Positions 1 through 8,587 of a stretch of DNA of 42,843 nt are shown here, piece after piece. The DNA comes from an uncultured bacterium. GTDB taxonomy: Bacteria > Vulcanimicrobiota > CADAWZ01. The stretch spans positions 1 to 42,843 of the forward strand of contig CADASF010000041.1 in assembly GCA_902790465.1 (NCBI GenBank). The letters are read 5' to 3'. How positions within the stretch are numbered: the stretch's first letter is position 1; each line of letters begins with the position of its first letter. The translations under genes and the position numbers were made by a program. The notes beneath the pieces were generated by a model. That model did not search any database. It saw only the letters and a list, made by a program, of their open reading frames with translations, and was not told the DNA's origin.

Positions 1-105
1 AAATTTAATGTTTAGAATAAATAAAAGAAGCAGTAAGAAATATCCGTGAGGATTTCAAGTCCATTATGTGAGTATATTTAATCACATTTTGAGTAGCAGG
101 GAGAA

Positions 106-1119
106 ATGAAGAAAAAAATATTAATATTAGTATTATTGTTCTTAATAAGTTCAATAATTCCATCTTATGCCCAACTTTATTATAAGAGAAGTCAACCACA
201 AAATAGACCTCAATACAATCAGTATAACCAATACAACCAATATAATAATCAATATTATAATAATCAATATAATAACCAGTATAACAATCAATTTCAACAA
301 AATGCCAATAGTATTGAAATGCAGATGAATTATCAAGACCAAATGATGATAAATAAAATGGCTGCTACTCATCCTGTTGACAATAGATATGATCAATTTT
401 TGAATGTTATATCAAATAAATTTAACAATGTTGGCAGATATGTTTTTCCAAATTATGATTCAAAAGATTCAAAATATGTCGTAATGCCAGGGGTATTTGG
501 ATATAATGCTGTATCATTTCATAGCTCTATTGTAATAGATTCTTTACTTTTAGAAGTAGATAAAAGACTTGCAATGGGAATGGCATATTATGGAAAAATA
601 GATACACCTTATACAAGACAATTAGCGATGGCAGCAGTGCAGGCTACACGAATGTCACAAAATGGAAGCCTAAGATTAAACCAAAGTAATCCATATAATA
701 TGTATAATTTGCCAGAAATTCAGGGACAGTTAAGCCCCAATCAGCAAAAATTGGCTGAAGTATATTTTGAACATCTTGTAGCTGCTATTTTAGCTCATGA
801 AGGGGCTCATGTTTTCCGCGAACATACAAAACAAAAGATGTTAACACAACAAAAACTTTGGCAACAAGGTCAAGGTAATATGAATCAAATACAGCAATAT
901 ATAAATGGAAGTTTTACTAAAGAAAAAGAATATGAAGCTGATTTATATGGGTTAAAACTTCTAAAGAGAGCAGGATATTCAAGAGAAGGAATGGTTGCTT
1001 GGTTTAGATTTGCAGATATTTTCGAGAGTGTTGCAGGAACATTAAATGTTCAAAATAGAGACCATCCAACAGGAGCACAAAGAATATCTGAAGTAAATAG
1101 AGCTTGGAATTCATTATAA
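106..1119 (+). CDS. Secreted M48-like zinc metalloprotease with Asn/Gln/Tyr-rich N-terminal repeat
   Basis: The product is 337 residues. Residues 1-22 form a Sec signal peptide (KKK, a hydrophobic run, then SYA-Q), so the protein is exported. Residues about 36-65 are a low-complexity repeat of the NQY type (YNQYNQ, NNQYYNN), likely a flexible spacer. The catalytic part has the zinc motif HEGAH (H231, E232, H235) and, 42 residues on, an EADLYG segment (E277, D279), which is the third-ligand motif of M48 peptidases. A strong AGGGAG ribosome site precedes the ATG. The gene stands alone and ends at a bidirectional terminator. It is shorter than membrane HtpX proteases and has no transmembrane helices beyond the signal, so it resembles secreted M48 enzymes of the BepA/YfgC/LoiP type. 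The family call is firm; the substrate is unknown. Confidence 0.85.
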   Translation: MKKKILILVLLFLISSIIPSYAQLYYKRSQPQNRPQYNQYNQYNQYNNQYYNNQYNNQYNNQFQQNANSIEMQMNYQDQMMINKMAATHPVDNRYDQFLNVISNKFNNVGRYVFPNYDSKDSKYVVMPGVFGYNAVSFHSSIVIDSLLLEVDKRLAMGMAYYGKIDTPYTRQLAMAAVQATRMSQNGSLRLNQSNPYNMYNLPEIQGQLSPNQQKLAEVYFEHLVAAILAHEGAHVFREHTKQKMLTQQKLWQQGQGNMNQIQQYINGSFTKEKEYEADLYGLKLLKRAGYSREGMVAWFRFADIFESVAGTLNVQNRDHPTGAQRISEVNRAWNSL

Positions 1120-1123
1120 AAAA

Positions 1124-1170
1124 AATTGGTTAGTATGAGATTTTTTATATCATACTAACCATTTTTTTTT
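1124..1170. terminator. Bidirectional intrinsic terminator
   Basis: An 11-bp inverted repeat (GGTTAGTATGA at 1128-1138 and its complement at 1150-1160) is flanked by A-runs on the left and T-runs on the right. It can stop transcription of the convergent metalloprotease and hydrolase genes. Confidence 0.85.
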
Positions 1171-1996
1171 ATTTTTCTAATAATTCTTCAACAAAAAAAT
1201 CGGTAACACATTTATCAGGTCTTGTTATGTCTTGTGTGAAATTATGATCAAAACCTGTCAATAGATGAATTTCACTATTTTGGAAAATGAAATGATACCT
1301 GATGCTGTCTGTGTATGGAATCAAAAAATCGGAAGTTCCATGTATCATATAAGCTCTGCCCTTAAATTTTTGTGATATTGTCTCAACAGGTAGAGTTTGA
1401 ATATCTTTAAGATAAGCACGCCCAACATTAATTCCTTTGTGAATTTCTAAATATTCAGGAAGATTTATTGGATCAAATTTTCTACCAAGAAAAATGCCAC
1501 GGACTGAATCATCAAATATGCTTATAGCAGATGACATCAGAGCAATACACTTTATTTTATCTTCTCCAAGTTCACCTGCGACCATACCTGCTAAGATTGC
1601 ACCTTGTGAATGTCCTACCATTGAAATTGAAGTTACTTCAGGAATTTTTCTAACATAATTATAAACTTTTTTTGTATCTTCAATTTCATTTGAAATTGTC
1701 ATATCTTCAAATTTTCCTTCACTTTCACCGTGTCCATTGAAATCAAAAATGATTGAAGCAATTCCTTTTTCTTCAAGATTGTCTGCCAATGTTTTTAACA
1801 AGGGCATTTCTTTATTTGCCAAAAATCCGTGTAAAATTATGACCATTGGGTATGTTTTTTTATTTTTGGGAGTTTGAATAACTGCAAAAAGTTTTCCGTG
1901 ATGTCCCTGAATGACAACATTTTTAGTATGTGCTGAAACAGCTATTGACATTGCTATAAATAGTGCAAATGTCAATAAAATAAAACGTTTAAACAT
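1169..1996 (-). CDS. Exported alpha/beta hydrolase (esterase-like)
   Basis: This 275-residue protein begins with a signal peptide (MFKRFILLTFALFIAMS...AVSA). The alpha/beta hydrolase core is complete: oxyanion segment HGFLANK (56-62), FDFNGHGES (84-92), nucleophile elbow GHSQGA with Ser130, acid Asp223 in HGTSDFLIPY, and His251 in GFDHNF. This arrangement is typical of serine esterases and acyl hydrolases of the YqiA/Est1E (feruloyl/cinnamoyl-esterase-like) group. Export suggests action on extracellular or periplasmic esters, possibly dietary or wall-bound; that is inference. It is followed 34 bp upstream on the same strand by the HD phosphohydrolase, so the two may be cotranscribed. The fold is certain; the substrate is not. 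Confidence 0.85.
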   Translation of the reverse strand: MFKRFILLTFALFIAMSIAVSAHTKNVVIQGHHGKLFAVIQTPKNKKTYPMVIILHGFLANKEMPLLKTLADNLEEKGIASIIFDFNGHGESEGKFEDMTISNEIEDTKKVYNYVRKIPEVTSISMVGHSQGAILAGMVAGELGEDKIKCIALMSSAISIFDDSVRGIFLGRKFDPINLPEYLEIHKGINVGRAYLKDIQTLPVETISQKFKGRAYMIHGTSDFLIPYTDSIRYHFIFQNSEIHLLTGFDHNFTQDITRPDKCVTDFFVEELLEK

Positions 1997-2030
1997 AGTC
2001 TCTGTTCCTCTTGTGATAAATATTTTTCAC

Positions 2031-2561
2031 TCAATGAGTTAATTCATTAAATCTTTCAATAAATCGTTTTTCTGTCAATTCCATTTGTTCAAATTCAAAA
2101 TTGACATCAGACAAAATATTTTTATACCTATCACCCAATTTCTCTGGCATTAAATTTAAAAATTCAAGTGAAAGCATATCATCATCAACACCAAATATTT
2201 TTTTTCTATCTTCTTCATCAGGAATTTTACCTAAATATTTTTCCCAAATAGTGTTTTGCAATTTATCTTCTACTTTCAAATAAGTATCCAAAAGGGCTTT
2301 TATTGGTCTTGTAACATCAGATAAATAAGCCTCACTTGCATCGTGTAAAAGACATGCAAGCTGAATTTTTTTATCAAAGCCTCTTTTTTCTGCTTCTATG
2401 GAACAAGCTATAGAATGACTTGCAACAGAATAAAAATGCTTAAAATGACCATTTGCACGACATATCAAAGAAAGTGAATGTGCTATATCAGCCACATCTA
2501 TCAAATTTTTGTCAGGATTTATGGGATCAAAATGCTTCCCAGAACTTGAAGTTATATACAT
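2031..2561 (-). CDS. HD-domain phosphohydrolase, YfdR-like
   Basis: The 176-residue product carries the HD metal-binding pattern: His49 in YSVASHS and His73-Asp74 in LLHDASEAYLSD. The overall sequence, especially SGKHFDPINP, HFKHFYSVASHS and the ending ERFIERFNEL, lines up with E. coli YfdR, an HD hydrolase encoded in the CPS-53 prophage and related to YfbR 5'-deoxynucleotidases. It is expected to be a cytosolic metal-dependent nucleotidase or phosphohydrolase. It sits between the exported hydrolase and the restriction-modification pair, all on the minus strand. A role in dNTP control during phage attack is possible but only suggested by the neighbourhood. Confidence 0.8.
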   Translation of the reverse strand: MYITSSSGKHFDPINPDKNLIDVADIAHSLSLICRANGHFKHFYSVASHSIACSIEAEKRGFDKKIQLACLLHDASEAYLSDVTRPIKALLDTYLKVEDKLQNTIWEKYLGKIPDEEDRKKIFGVDDDMLSLEFLNLMPEKLGDRYKNILSDVNFEFEQMELTEKRFIERFNELTH

Positions 2562-2598
2562 ATTTCCCTCGCATTGTTAATCTGCTAAATTTATTTAA

Positions 2599-3759
2599 TC
2601 AATTTTGAATTTCTTCAAAAGAAAATTGTTTTTGTATTTCAGTATTGTTTGTAGAATTGCAAAATTTAATCAATTTTAATTTATTTTTTAATTCTTCGTT
2701 TTCAAAAATAACTTTAGTTGCTATTGGTGATTTATCTATACCTATAACTTTTCTATTTTTACTTAATCCAGCTTTTAAAAAAGTTCCTGATCCACAAAAA
2801 CAATCTAAAATAATTGAGTCTTCATAAGAAGATTGTTCAACTATCATTTCAAGCATTTGTCTATTTTTTTCGGTAGGATATATAGGATATTGTGGGTCTT
2901 TATAATCCAACCATATATCTTGTATTTTTTTCCCCGAATGTTCATCTAAATATTTTTTAATACGTGGCACTTTATTTTTAGACCATTCAATTAATCCAAG
3001 ACTATCTAATTTATCAAGTTCATCTACTGAATATCTCCAATGCCTACCTTTTGGAGGAAATTCTCCCTTCCATTGTTTACCTGTTTCGCCACATAATGTT
3101 TCCCCAGGTGCATGACATGGAACTGTAGTATATCTTTTACCATTTTCATCTATCTTAGGAAATAATTTTATTTTTTCTTTTTCATCTAAATGAATTTTTA
3201 TATCATTAAATATATTATTTCTAATTTTTTTAGAATAAATATAAATAACATCTTTTTGATTTCCATAAGCTCTTCGTGAAAAATTTTTGGGATTTGATTT
3301 TACACGAGTTATATCATTTACAAAATTTTCTTTACCAAATATTTCATCAAGTAAAATTTTAATATAATGCCCTATTTTTATATCAATATGAAAATATAAT
3401 GTTCCTTTATCGCTCAAAAGCAAATAAATTAAAACCAATCGCTCTCTTATAAATTCTAAATAATCATCTAATGACATCTTATCCTTATATGCTAAAATAC
3501 TATCTTCTTGTGAAAAACTTACAGTTGATATTTTATTTTCAGAATACATAAAATCTGACATTGTATTATATGGCGGATCTATATAAATCAAATCTATTTT
3601 ATTTGAATAAAAATCAAGTAAATTAGACATAACATTAAAATTATCGCCTTCTATAAAAATATTATCATTTTTAAAAATATTTAAATCTATTTTCTTGACA
3701 TTTTTTGCAAGTTCGATAATTTCAGATAATGTTTTCTTATTTTCATAAAAAATTTTCAT
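2599..3759 (-). CDS. Adenine-specific DNA methyltransferase (beta class), modification half of an R-M system
   Basis: The 386-residue protein has the catalytic DPPY motif at 61-64 (IYIDPPYNT) ahead of the SAM-binding FCGSGT motif at 321-326. This order (IV before I) defines the beta class of amino-methyltransferases. Between them residues about 200-290 hold the KRYTTVPCHAPGET ... KGRHWRYSVDELDKL block seen in Mod-type and phage-type N6-adenine enzymes and expected to contain the target-recognition region. Ten base pairs separate it from the endonuclease gene upstream, so the pair is cotranscribed. DPPY rather than SPPY favours N6-adenine methylation. The recognition site cannot be read from the sequence. 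There is no sign of truncation. Confidence 0.88.
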   Translation of the reverse strand: MKIFYENKKTLSEIIELAKNVKKIDLNIFKNDNIFIEGDNFNVMSNLLDFYSNKIDLIYIDPPYNTMSDFMYSENKISTVSFSQEDSILAYKDKMSLDDYLEFIRERLVLIYLLLSDKGTLYFHIDIKIGHYIKILLDEIFGKENFVNDITRVKSNPKNFSRRAYGNQKDVIYIYSKKIRNNIFNDIKIHLDEKEKIKLFPKIDENGKRYTTVPCHAPGETLCGETGKQWKGEFPPKGRHWRYSVDELDKLDSLGLIEWSKNKVPRIKKYLDEHSGKKIQDIWLDYKDPQYPIYPTEKNRQMLEMIVEQSSYEDSIILDCFCGSGTFLKAGLSKNRKVIGIDKSPIATKVIFENEELKNKLKLIKFCNSTNNTEIQKQFSFEEIQN

Positions 3760-3769
3760 TTGATTTTCC

Positions 3770-4561
3770 CTATAAACTATATAAAAAATCTCTTAACAAC
3801 AAAGCAGATAAAATAACATCATTTCTATTTATTATATTTTTATAGAGTTTATTTTCTGAAGGTATATATAAAACTCCATCCAATATAGCGATTTTTATTA
3901 CTTCTTTATCTATAGGCTCTAAAGCTGTTTCCAATGTAAACATTGCATCGTCAAATTGTGCATTTTGATGACCACCAAAATCCGTCAAAAATTTAGCTTC
4001 GCCCATAATATATTTTGAATTAAATTTAGCAATAAAATCTACACCTTTATCTCTTTTATATCCCAAATATTCATTAGCAAAATTTTTCATAATTTGATCA
4101 GAGGCATTAAATATAATATCATCATTTTTAGCCAAAAATTTTTCTATATTATTGGTAACCTCACAACCTAAGTATTTTTCGGATATCCATTTCTTAAAAA
4201 GAGGACCTATCTGTCTATTTGTCTCTTTAGGAACAGTAATTTTTTCTATTATTTCAGAAATTCCCATTTCGTATAATATACTTGTTATTCTATTTACAGT
4301 CTTAGGATTGCGTTCTATAGCTGTTCTATCTCTTTTTAAATAAGCAATATATGAATCCTTAATAGGAAAAACTTCCTGATCTAATAACAGATTTAACAAT
4401 TTTTTCTTTTTCCGTTCAGAATGATATTTAACTAATTTTTCTTCAACTTCAGCTGTTATTTCTCTTCTCAAATTATGAGACATAGGATAAATTTTATATA
4501 ATAAATCCAAATAATTTCTCTGATTAGCCAATTCTATACTTTTTTCAGTCCAATAATTCAT
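3770..4561 (-). CDS. Type II restriction endonuclease, PD-(D/E)xK candidate
   Basis: The 263-residue product immediately precedes the methyltransferase gene. A nuclease core is visible in the C-terminal half: Asp175 in KGVDFIAKF followed by Glu188-Ala-Lys190 in YIMGEAKF and then GGHQNAQFDDA, which is the D...ExK arrangement of PD-(D/E)xK enzymes. The N-terminal 150 residues are helical and basic and could form the DNA-reading part. I do not recognise the specificity; the GEAKF...GGHQNAQ core reminds me of Tsp45I-like enzymes, with low certainty. The gene starts its own transcription unit in the AT-rich gap 4562-4700. The R-M role rests on both the motif and the pairing. Confidence 0.78.
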   Translation of the reverse strand: MNYWTEKSIELANQRNYLDLLYKIYPMSHNLRREITAEVEEKLVKYHSERKKKKLLNLLLDQEVFPIKDSYIAYLKRDRTAIERNPKTVNRITSILYEMGISEIIEKITVPKETNRQIGPLFKKWISEKYLGCEVTNNIEKFLAKNDDIIFNASDQIMKNFANEYLGYKRDKGVDFIAKFNSKYIMGEAKFLTDFGGHQNAQFDDAMFTLETALEPIDKEVIKIAILDGVLYIPSENKLYKNIINRNDVILSALLLRDFLYSL

Positions 4562-4699
4562 AAAAATTTTCCTTATTTTCGTAATATTTATTTTAATTCT
4601 ATTATTTTTCCATTATTTAATTTTATCCCTTTTATTATTTTAAGTTATTTTAATTATATTTACAGAGTGTGTAAAAATTGCCATAATTAACATAATAAA

Positions 4700-4738
4700 A
4701 AAAATTCCACATAGAACAAAATTCTATGTGGAATTTTT
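4700..4738. terminator. Intrinsic terminator behind the PFOR gene
   Basis: A perfect 16-bp inverted repeat (AAAATTCCACATAGAA at 4701-4716, complement at 4722-4737) has a five-base loop. An A-run to the left supplies the U-tract for minus-strand transcripts leaving the oxidoreductase gene. The rest of the gap up to 4561 is AT-rich and holds no gene. Confidence 0.9.
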
Positions 4739-4774
4739 ATATATTTTATCCTAAATTTTATTTAGGAACATAAT

Positions 4775-7700
4775 TTACTTTTGCATTTCAAGAACATTTT
4801 TGAAAGCATTCATTCTGCGGATTACATCTTTTTCTGCTTCTTCAAAAATCTTCTCAGCTGTTTCAGCACCATATTTCTTGATCAAGAGTTTGTAACGGTT
4901 TTCACCTTTTACAAAAGCGTTGAACTCTGATTTTGGCTCTGGAGTTTCCCAAGTCAATGGCTTGTCTGATGCTGGATTGTATCTATAAAGTGGCCAATAT
5001 CCACTGTCAACAGCATTCTTCTGCTCGACCTGAGTCTTCTGCATATTGATACCGTGAGCAATACATGGAGCATAGGCTATAATTATAGATGTTCCGTTGT
5101 AGGCTTCAGCTTCTGCAAATGCTTTCATTGCCTGTTGACGATTTGCACCAAGAGCGATCTGTGCTACATATACATTGCCATAGCTCATGCACATAAAGCC
5201 AAGATTTTTCTTTGGTGTTCTCTTACCATTACTTGCAAATTTAGCAATAGCACCGATTGGTGTTGATTTTGAAGACTGACCACCTGTATTTGAATAGACT
5301 TCTGTATCAATTACAAGAATGTTGATATTCTTTCCAGAAGCTACTACATGGTCAAGACCGCCGTAACCGATATCATAAGCCCAGCCATCGCCACCGATAC
5401 ACCATACGCTCTTATCAACAAAGTAATCAGCAAAACTCTTAATTGTCATTGCCAAGCATTTTGCTTTTCCTTCTGCTGTCTTGATAAATTCATCAGCGAC
5501 TTTTGCAATTTCAGCCTGTGCTTCGATGTCTGATTTTTCTTTGCAATCCCAACGATCGAGAGCTTTTTTAAGAACTTCTGTAAATTCACCCTCTGGAACT
5601 TCAGCAATAAATGCTTCTACAGCGTTCTTCAAAGCTGATCTCTTTGAATCAACAGCCAATCTCATACCAAATCCATATTCAGCATTGTCTTCAAAGAGTG
5701 AATTTGCCCATGCTGGACCTCTTCCTTCTTTTGTCTTTGTATATGGAATGCTTGGGAATGAACCGCTATAAATTGATGAACAACCTGTTGCGTTTGCAAC
5801 AATCATTCTTTCACCAAATAACTGTGAAAGCATCTTGACATAAGGTGTTTCACCACAACCAGCACAAGCACCTGAGAACTCAAATAATGGTTTTACAAAA
5901 CCAAGATTCTTGATTGTCTTTGTGTTTGCGTCGATATTATCTGTTGCATTGTCAAAGAATTTATAATTTTCTGTTTCGCCATTTTCTCTTGCTTTTTCAA
6001 GTGTTGTAAATTCAAGAGCTTTATTCTTTGCGATACAAGTTTCAACACAGACACCGCAACCTGTACAATCATCAACATAGACTTGAAGAACAAATTTCTT
6101 GCCTTCAACTGCCTTTGGTTTGATTTCGGCTGTCTTAAATGTTGCTGGAGCATTCTTTAATTCTTCATCTGTCAAAATCTTTGCTCTGATTGCAGCGTGT
6201 GGACATGAGCTTACGCACATATTACACTGGATACAAGATTCTTTGATCCACTGTGGAACTCTTGGAGCAATTCCTCTCTTGTCATATTTTGCTGTTCCTG
6301 TTGGAAGTGAGCCATCAAAGGACATGTGAGAAACTGGGATTCCGTCGCCTTTGAGATGTGCGATTGGTTCAAATATATTCTTTGCAAATGTGTCTGCATC
6401 TTCAGGAATGAGTTTGTGTTCTACATATACTGAATTTACTTCTGCAGGAACATCAACTTTGATCAAAGATTCACATGCTCTGTCAACACAAGTCCAGTTT
6501 TTCTGTACGACTTCATCGCCCTTCTTTGCATAAGTCTTTTTGATTGACTTTTTGATAAGTTCGATAGCATGATTTTCTTCGAGTACGCCTGAAACCTTGA
6601 AGAAAGCTGTCATCATAACTGTGTTGATTCTGCCACCAAGACCAAGTTCTGTTGCGATCTTTAAAGCATCTATTGTGTAGAATTTAATCTTTCTGTCGAT
6701 GATGATCTTCTGCATATCTGCTGGAAGGTGCTTGAATGCTTCTTCAGCTGTCCATTCAGAGTTGAGAAGGAATACACCATTTTCTTTGATTCCGCCGATC
6801 ATATCAAATCTGCCTAAGTATGCAGGATTATGACATGCTACGAAATCAGGGTGTGTTACTGTATATGTTGATCTTATTTTGTTCTTTCCAAATCTCAAGT
6901 GAGAAATTGTGCTACCATAAGATTTCTTTGAATCATATACGAAATAACCCTGTGCATATTGATCAGTGTTATCACCAATGATTTTAATAGAATCTTTGTT
7001 TGCACCGACTGTTCCATCACTGCCGAGTCCCCAGAATGTGCAACTTATTGTGCCTTCTGGCTCAGTGATGATTTCTTCTGAACAATCTATTGAAAGATGT
7101 GTTACATCATCGTCAATACCGACTGTGAAGTTGTGTGTTCCCTTGCCTGCTAAGTGTTTATATACACCGTTTACCATTGAAGATGTGAATTCTTTACTTG
7201 AAAGTCCATATCTTCCACCGATGATCTTAATGTCTCTGCCTTTGAGAGCTGCAACTACATCGAGGTAAAGTGGTTCGCCTGTTGAACCTGGTTCTTTTGT
7301 TCTGTCGAGAACTGCAATTCTCTTGACTGACTGTGGAACTGTTTTTGCAAATAATTCAGAAGCAAATGGTCTATAAAGTCTTACGATTACAAGACCAACT
7401 TTTTTGCCTTTTGCTCTTAAATAATCTATTGTTTCTTCTATTGCTTCACAAGAAGAACCCATTGCTACGATTATGTCTTCAGCCTCAGGATCGCCATAGT
7501 AATCAAATATATGATACTGTCTTCCTGTTTTTTCTGCGACCTTGTCCATATATTCTTGTACAATACCAGGAAGTGCGTCGTAATATTTGTTTACAGTTTC
7601 TCTTCCTTGGAAATATACATCAGGATTCTGAGCTCCTACTTTCATGTATGGCTTTTCTGGTCTTAGACCTCTTTGACGGAATCTCTCTACATATTCCATT

Positions 7701-8302
7701 TCTGGTTCGAGAAGTTCTCTCAAAGTATCATAAGAAATTTCATTAACTTTTGTTATCTCGTGTGATGTTCTAAAACCATCAAAGAAATGTACAAAAGGAA
7801 CTTGTGATTTTAATGTTGCTAAATGTGCAACTGTTGCAAGATCCATGATCTCTTGTGTATTGGTTGAAGAAAGAAGTGCAAAACCTGTATTTCTTACAGC
7901 CATTACATCAGAGTGATCTCCAAAAATTGAAAGAGACTGAGCTGCCAAAGCTCTTGCTGCAACATGGAAAACTGTTGGAAGCATTTCACCAGCAATTTTA
8001 TACATATTAGGGATCATAAGAAGGAGACCTTGAGAAGCAGTAAATGTTGTTGTCAAAGTACCTGCTGAAAGTGATCCGTGTACTGCACCTGCAGCACCTG
8101 CTTCGGATTGCATTTCTACAATGTTGAGAACCTCTCCGAAAACATTCTTTCTTCCTTCACTTGCCCAAGAATCGGCAAATTCACCCATGTCTGATGAAGG
8201 AGTAATAGGATAGATAGCTGCAGCTTCACTGAAAGCGTAAGCGATATGACTTGCAGCTTGGTTACCTGTAATTGTTACAGATTTTTCTGGATTAAATGCC
8301 AT
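4775..8302 (-). CDS. nifJ: Pyruvate:ferredoxin (flavodoxin) oxidoreductase, single-chain
   Basis: The 1175-residue length is that of homodimeric PFOR. The enzyme decarboxylates pyruvate to acetyl-CoA and CO2 and reduces ferredoxin, a central anaerobic reaction in the cytosol. The N-terminal domain begins with GNQAASHIAYAFSEAAAIYPITPSS. Two ferredoxin clusters follow at Cys690 (CIQCNMCVSSC) and Cys746 (CTGCGVCVETC). The C-terminal thiamine diphosphate domain shows CAGCGETPY and GGDGWAYDIGYGG around Asp972, then SNTGGQ. All domains are complete. A GGAGGA ribosome site lies just before the ATG. The gene is monocistronic: it has its own promoter and operator candidate upstream and a strong terminator downstream. 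Codon use is less AT-extreme than in the neighbours, as expected for a highly expressed gene. Confidence 0.97.
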   Translation of the reverse strand: MAFNPEKSVTITGNQAASHIAYAFSEAAAIYPITPSSDMGEFADSWASEGRKNVFGEVLNIVEMQSEAGAAGAVHGSLSAGTLTTTFTASQGLLLMIPNMYKIAGEMLPTVFHVAARALAAQSLSIFGDHSDVMAVRNTGFALLSSTNTQEIMDLATVAHLATLKSQVPFVHFFDGFRTSHEITKVNEISYDTLRELLEPEMEYVERFRQRGLRPEKPYMKVGAQNPDVYFQGRETVNKYYDALPGIVQEYMDKVAEKTGRQYHIFDYYGDPEAEDIIVAMGSSCEAIEETIDYLRAKGKKVGLVIVRLYRPFASELFAKTVPQSVKRIAVLDRTKEPGSTGEPLYLDVVAALKGRDIKIIGGRYGLSSKEFTSSMVNGVYKHLAGKGTHNFTVGIDDDVTHLSIDCSEEIITEPEGTISCTFWGLGSDGTVGANKDSIKIIGDNTDQYAQGYFVYDSKKSYGSTISHLRFGKNKIRSTYTVTHPDFVACHNPAYLGRFDMIGGIKENGVFLLNSEWTAEEAFKHLPADMQKIIIDRKIKFYTIDALKIATELGLGGRINTVMMTAFFKVSGVLEENHAIELIKKSIKKTYAKKGDEVVQKNWTCVDRACESLIKVDVPAEVNSVYVEHKLIPEDADTFAKNIFEPIAHLKGDGIPVSHMSFDGSLPTGTAKYDKRGIAPRVPQWIKESCIQCNMCVSSCPHAAIRAKILTDEELKNAPATFKTAEIKPKAVEGKKFVLQVYVDDCTGCGVCVETCIAKNKALEFTTLEKARENGETENYKFFDNATDNIDANTKTIKNLGFVKPLFEFSGACAGCGETPYVKMLSQLFGERMIVANATGCSSIYSGSFPSIPYTKTKEGRGPAWANSLFEDNAEYGFGMRLAVDSKRSALKNAVEAFIAEVPEGEFTEVLKKALDRWDCKEKSDIEAQAEIAKVADEFIKTAEGKAKCLAMTIKSFADYFVDKSVWCIGGDGWAYDIGYGGLDHVVASGKNINILVIDTEVYSNTGGQSSKSTPIGAIAKFASNGKRTPKKNLGFMCMSYGNVYVAQIALGANRQQAMKAFAEAEAYNGTSIIIAYAPCIAHGINMQKTQVEQKNAVDSGYWPLYRYNPASDKPLTWETPEPKSEFNAFVKGENRYKLLIKKYGAETAEKIFEEAEKDVIRRMNAFKNVLEMQK

Positions 8303-8341
8303 TTGAAATAATCCTCCGAATATTATTCAAAAAATCTTAGT

Positions 8342-8402
8342 GTGTTAAATGAATTTTAACACTTAAAAAATATCTAAAAATAAACTTAAGCTATTTTAAC
8401 AC
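8342..8402. promoter_or_regulatory. Candidate operator for PFOR: palindrome plus a half-site 40 bp away
   Basis: GTGTTAAA (8342-8349) and its complement TTTAACAC (8355-8362) form a perfect 8-bp inverted repeat with a five-base spacer. An identical ten-base half-site ATTTTAACAC occurs at 8353-8362 and again at 8393-8402, exactly 40 bp apart, about four helical turns. The outer copy overlaps the -10 box of the PFOR promoter. The arms resemble the Rex half-site TGTTAA, but the spacing is three bases longer than the usual Rex box, so the regulator is not named. Confidence 0.5.
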
Positions 8403-8421
8403 ATTCAAATTTTTAATGCAA
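8393..8421 (-). promoter_or_regulatory. Sigma-70-type promoter of the PFOR gene
   Basis: Read on the minus strand, TTGCAT (8416-8421) and TAAAAT (8393-8398) are separated by 17 bp. Transcription would start near 8386, giving an untranslated leader of about 85 bases that contains the inverted repeat at 8342-8362. Confidence 0.55.
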
Positions 8422-8587
8422 TACTTTTTTTAAAATAATTGTGAAAATTTTCCTTTGTATTTTATATTTTATTTGATTTCTTTTTTGTTATGTGGTAAGA
8501 TTATAAGTAGAAAATAACCTCCTTCAAAAAATAATCTCCTTAATTTCACAGTCCCTTTGAGGAGAAAATAATAAAGAGGGAAAGATA

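Noticed and set aside
5-105. Minus-strand frame at the left edge
   Set aside because: Overlaps the start and ribosome site of the metalloprotease and has no recognisable content.
180-300. Short regular repeats (CAATATAA type) that could look like a repeat array or CRISPR
   Set aside because: They encode the Asn/Gln/Tyr-rich segment of the secreted metalloprotease in frame; there are no spacer-like unique units.
7333-7746. A 137-codon plus-strand frame opposite PFOR
   Set aside because: Leucine/phenylalanine-rich shadow of the conserved PFOR gene; no ribosome site.
8342-8362. Rex box upstream of PFOR
   Set aside because: TGTTAA arms fit, but the spacer between them is seven bases rather than the usual four, so the regulator is left unnamed.
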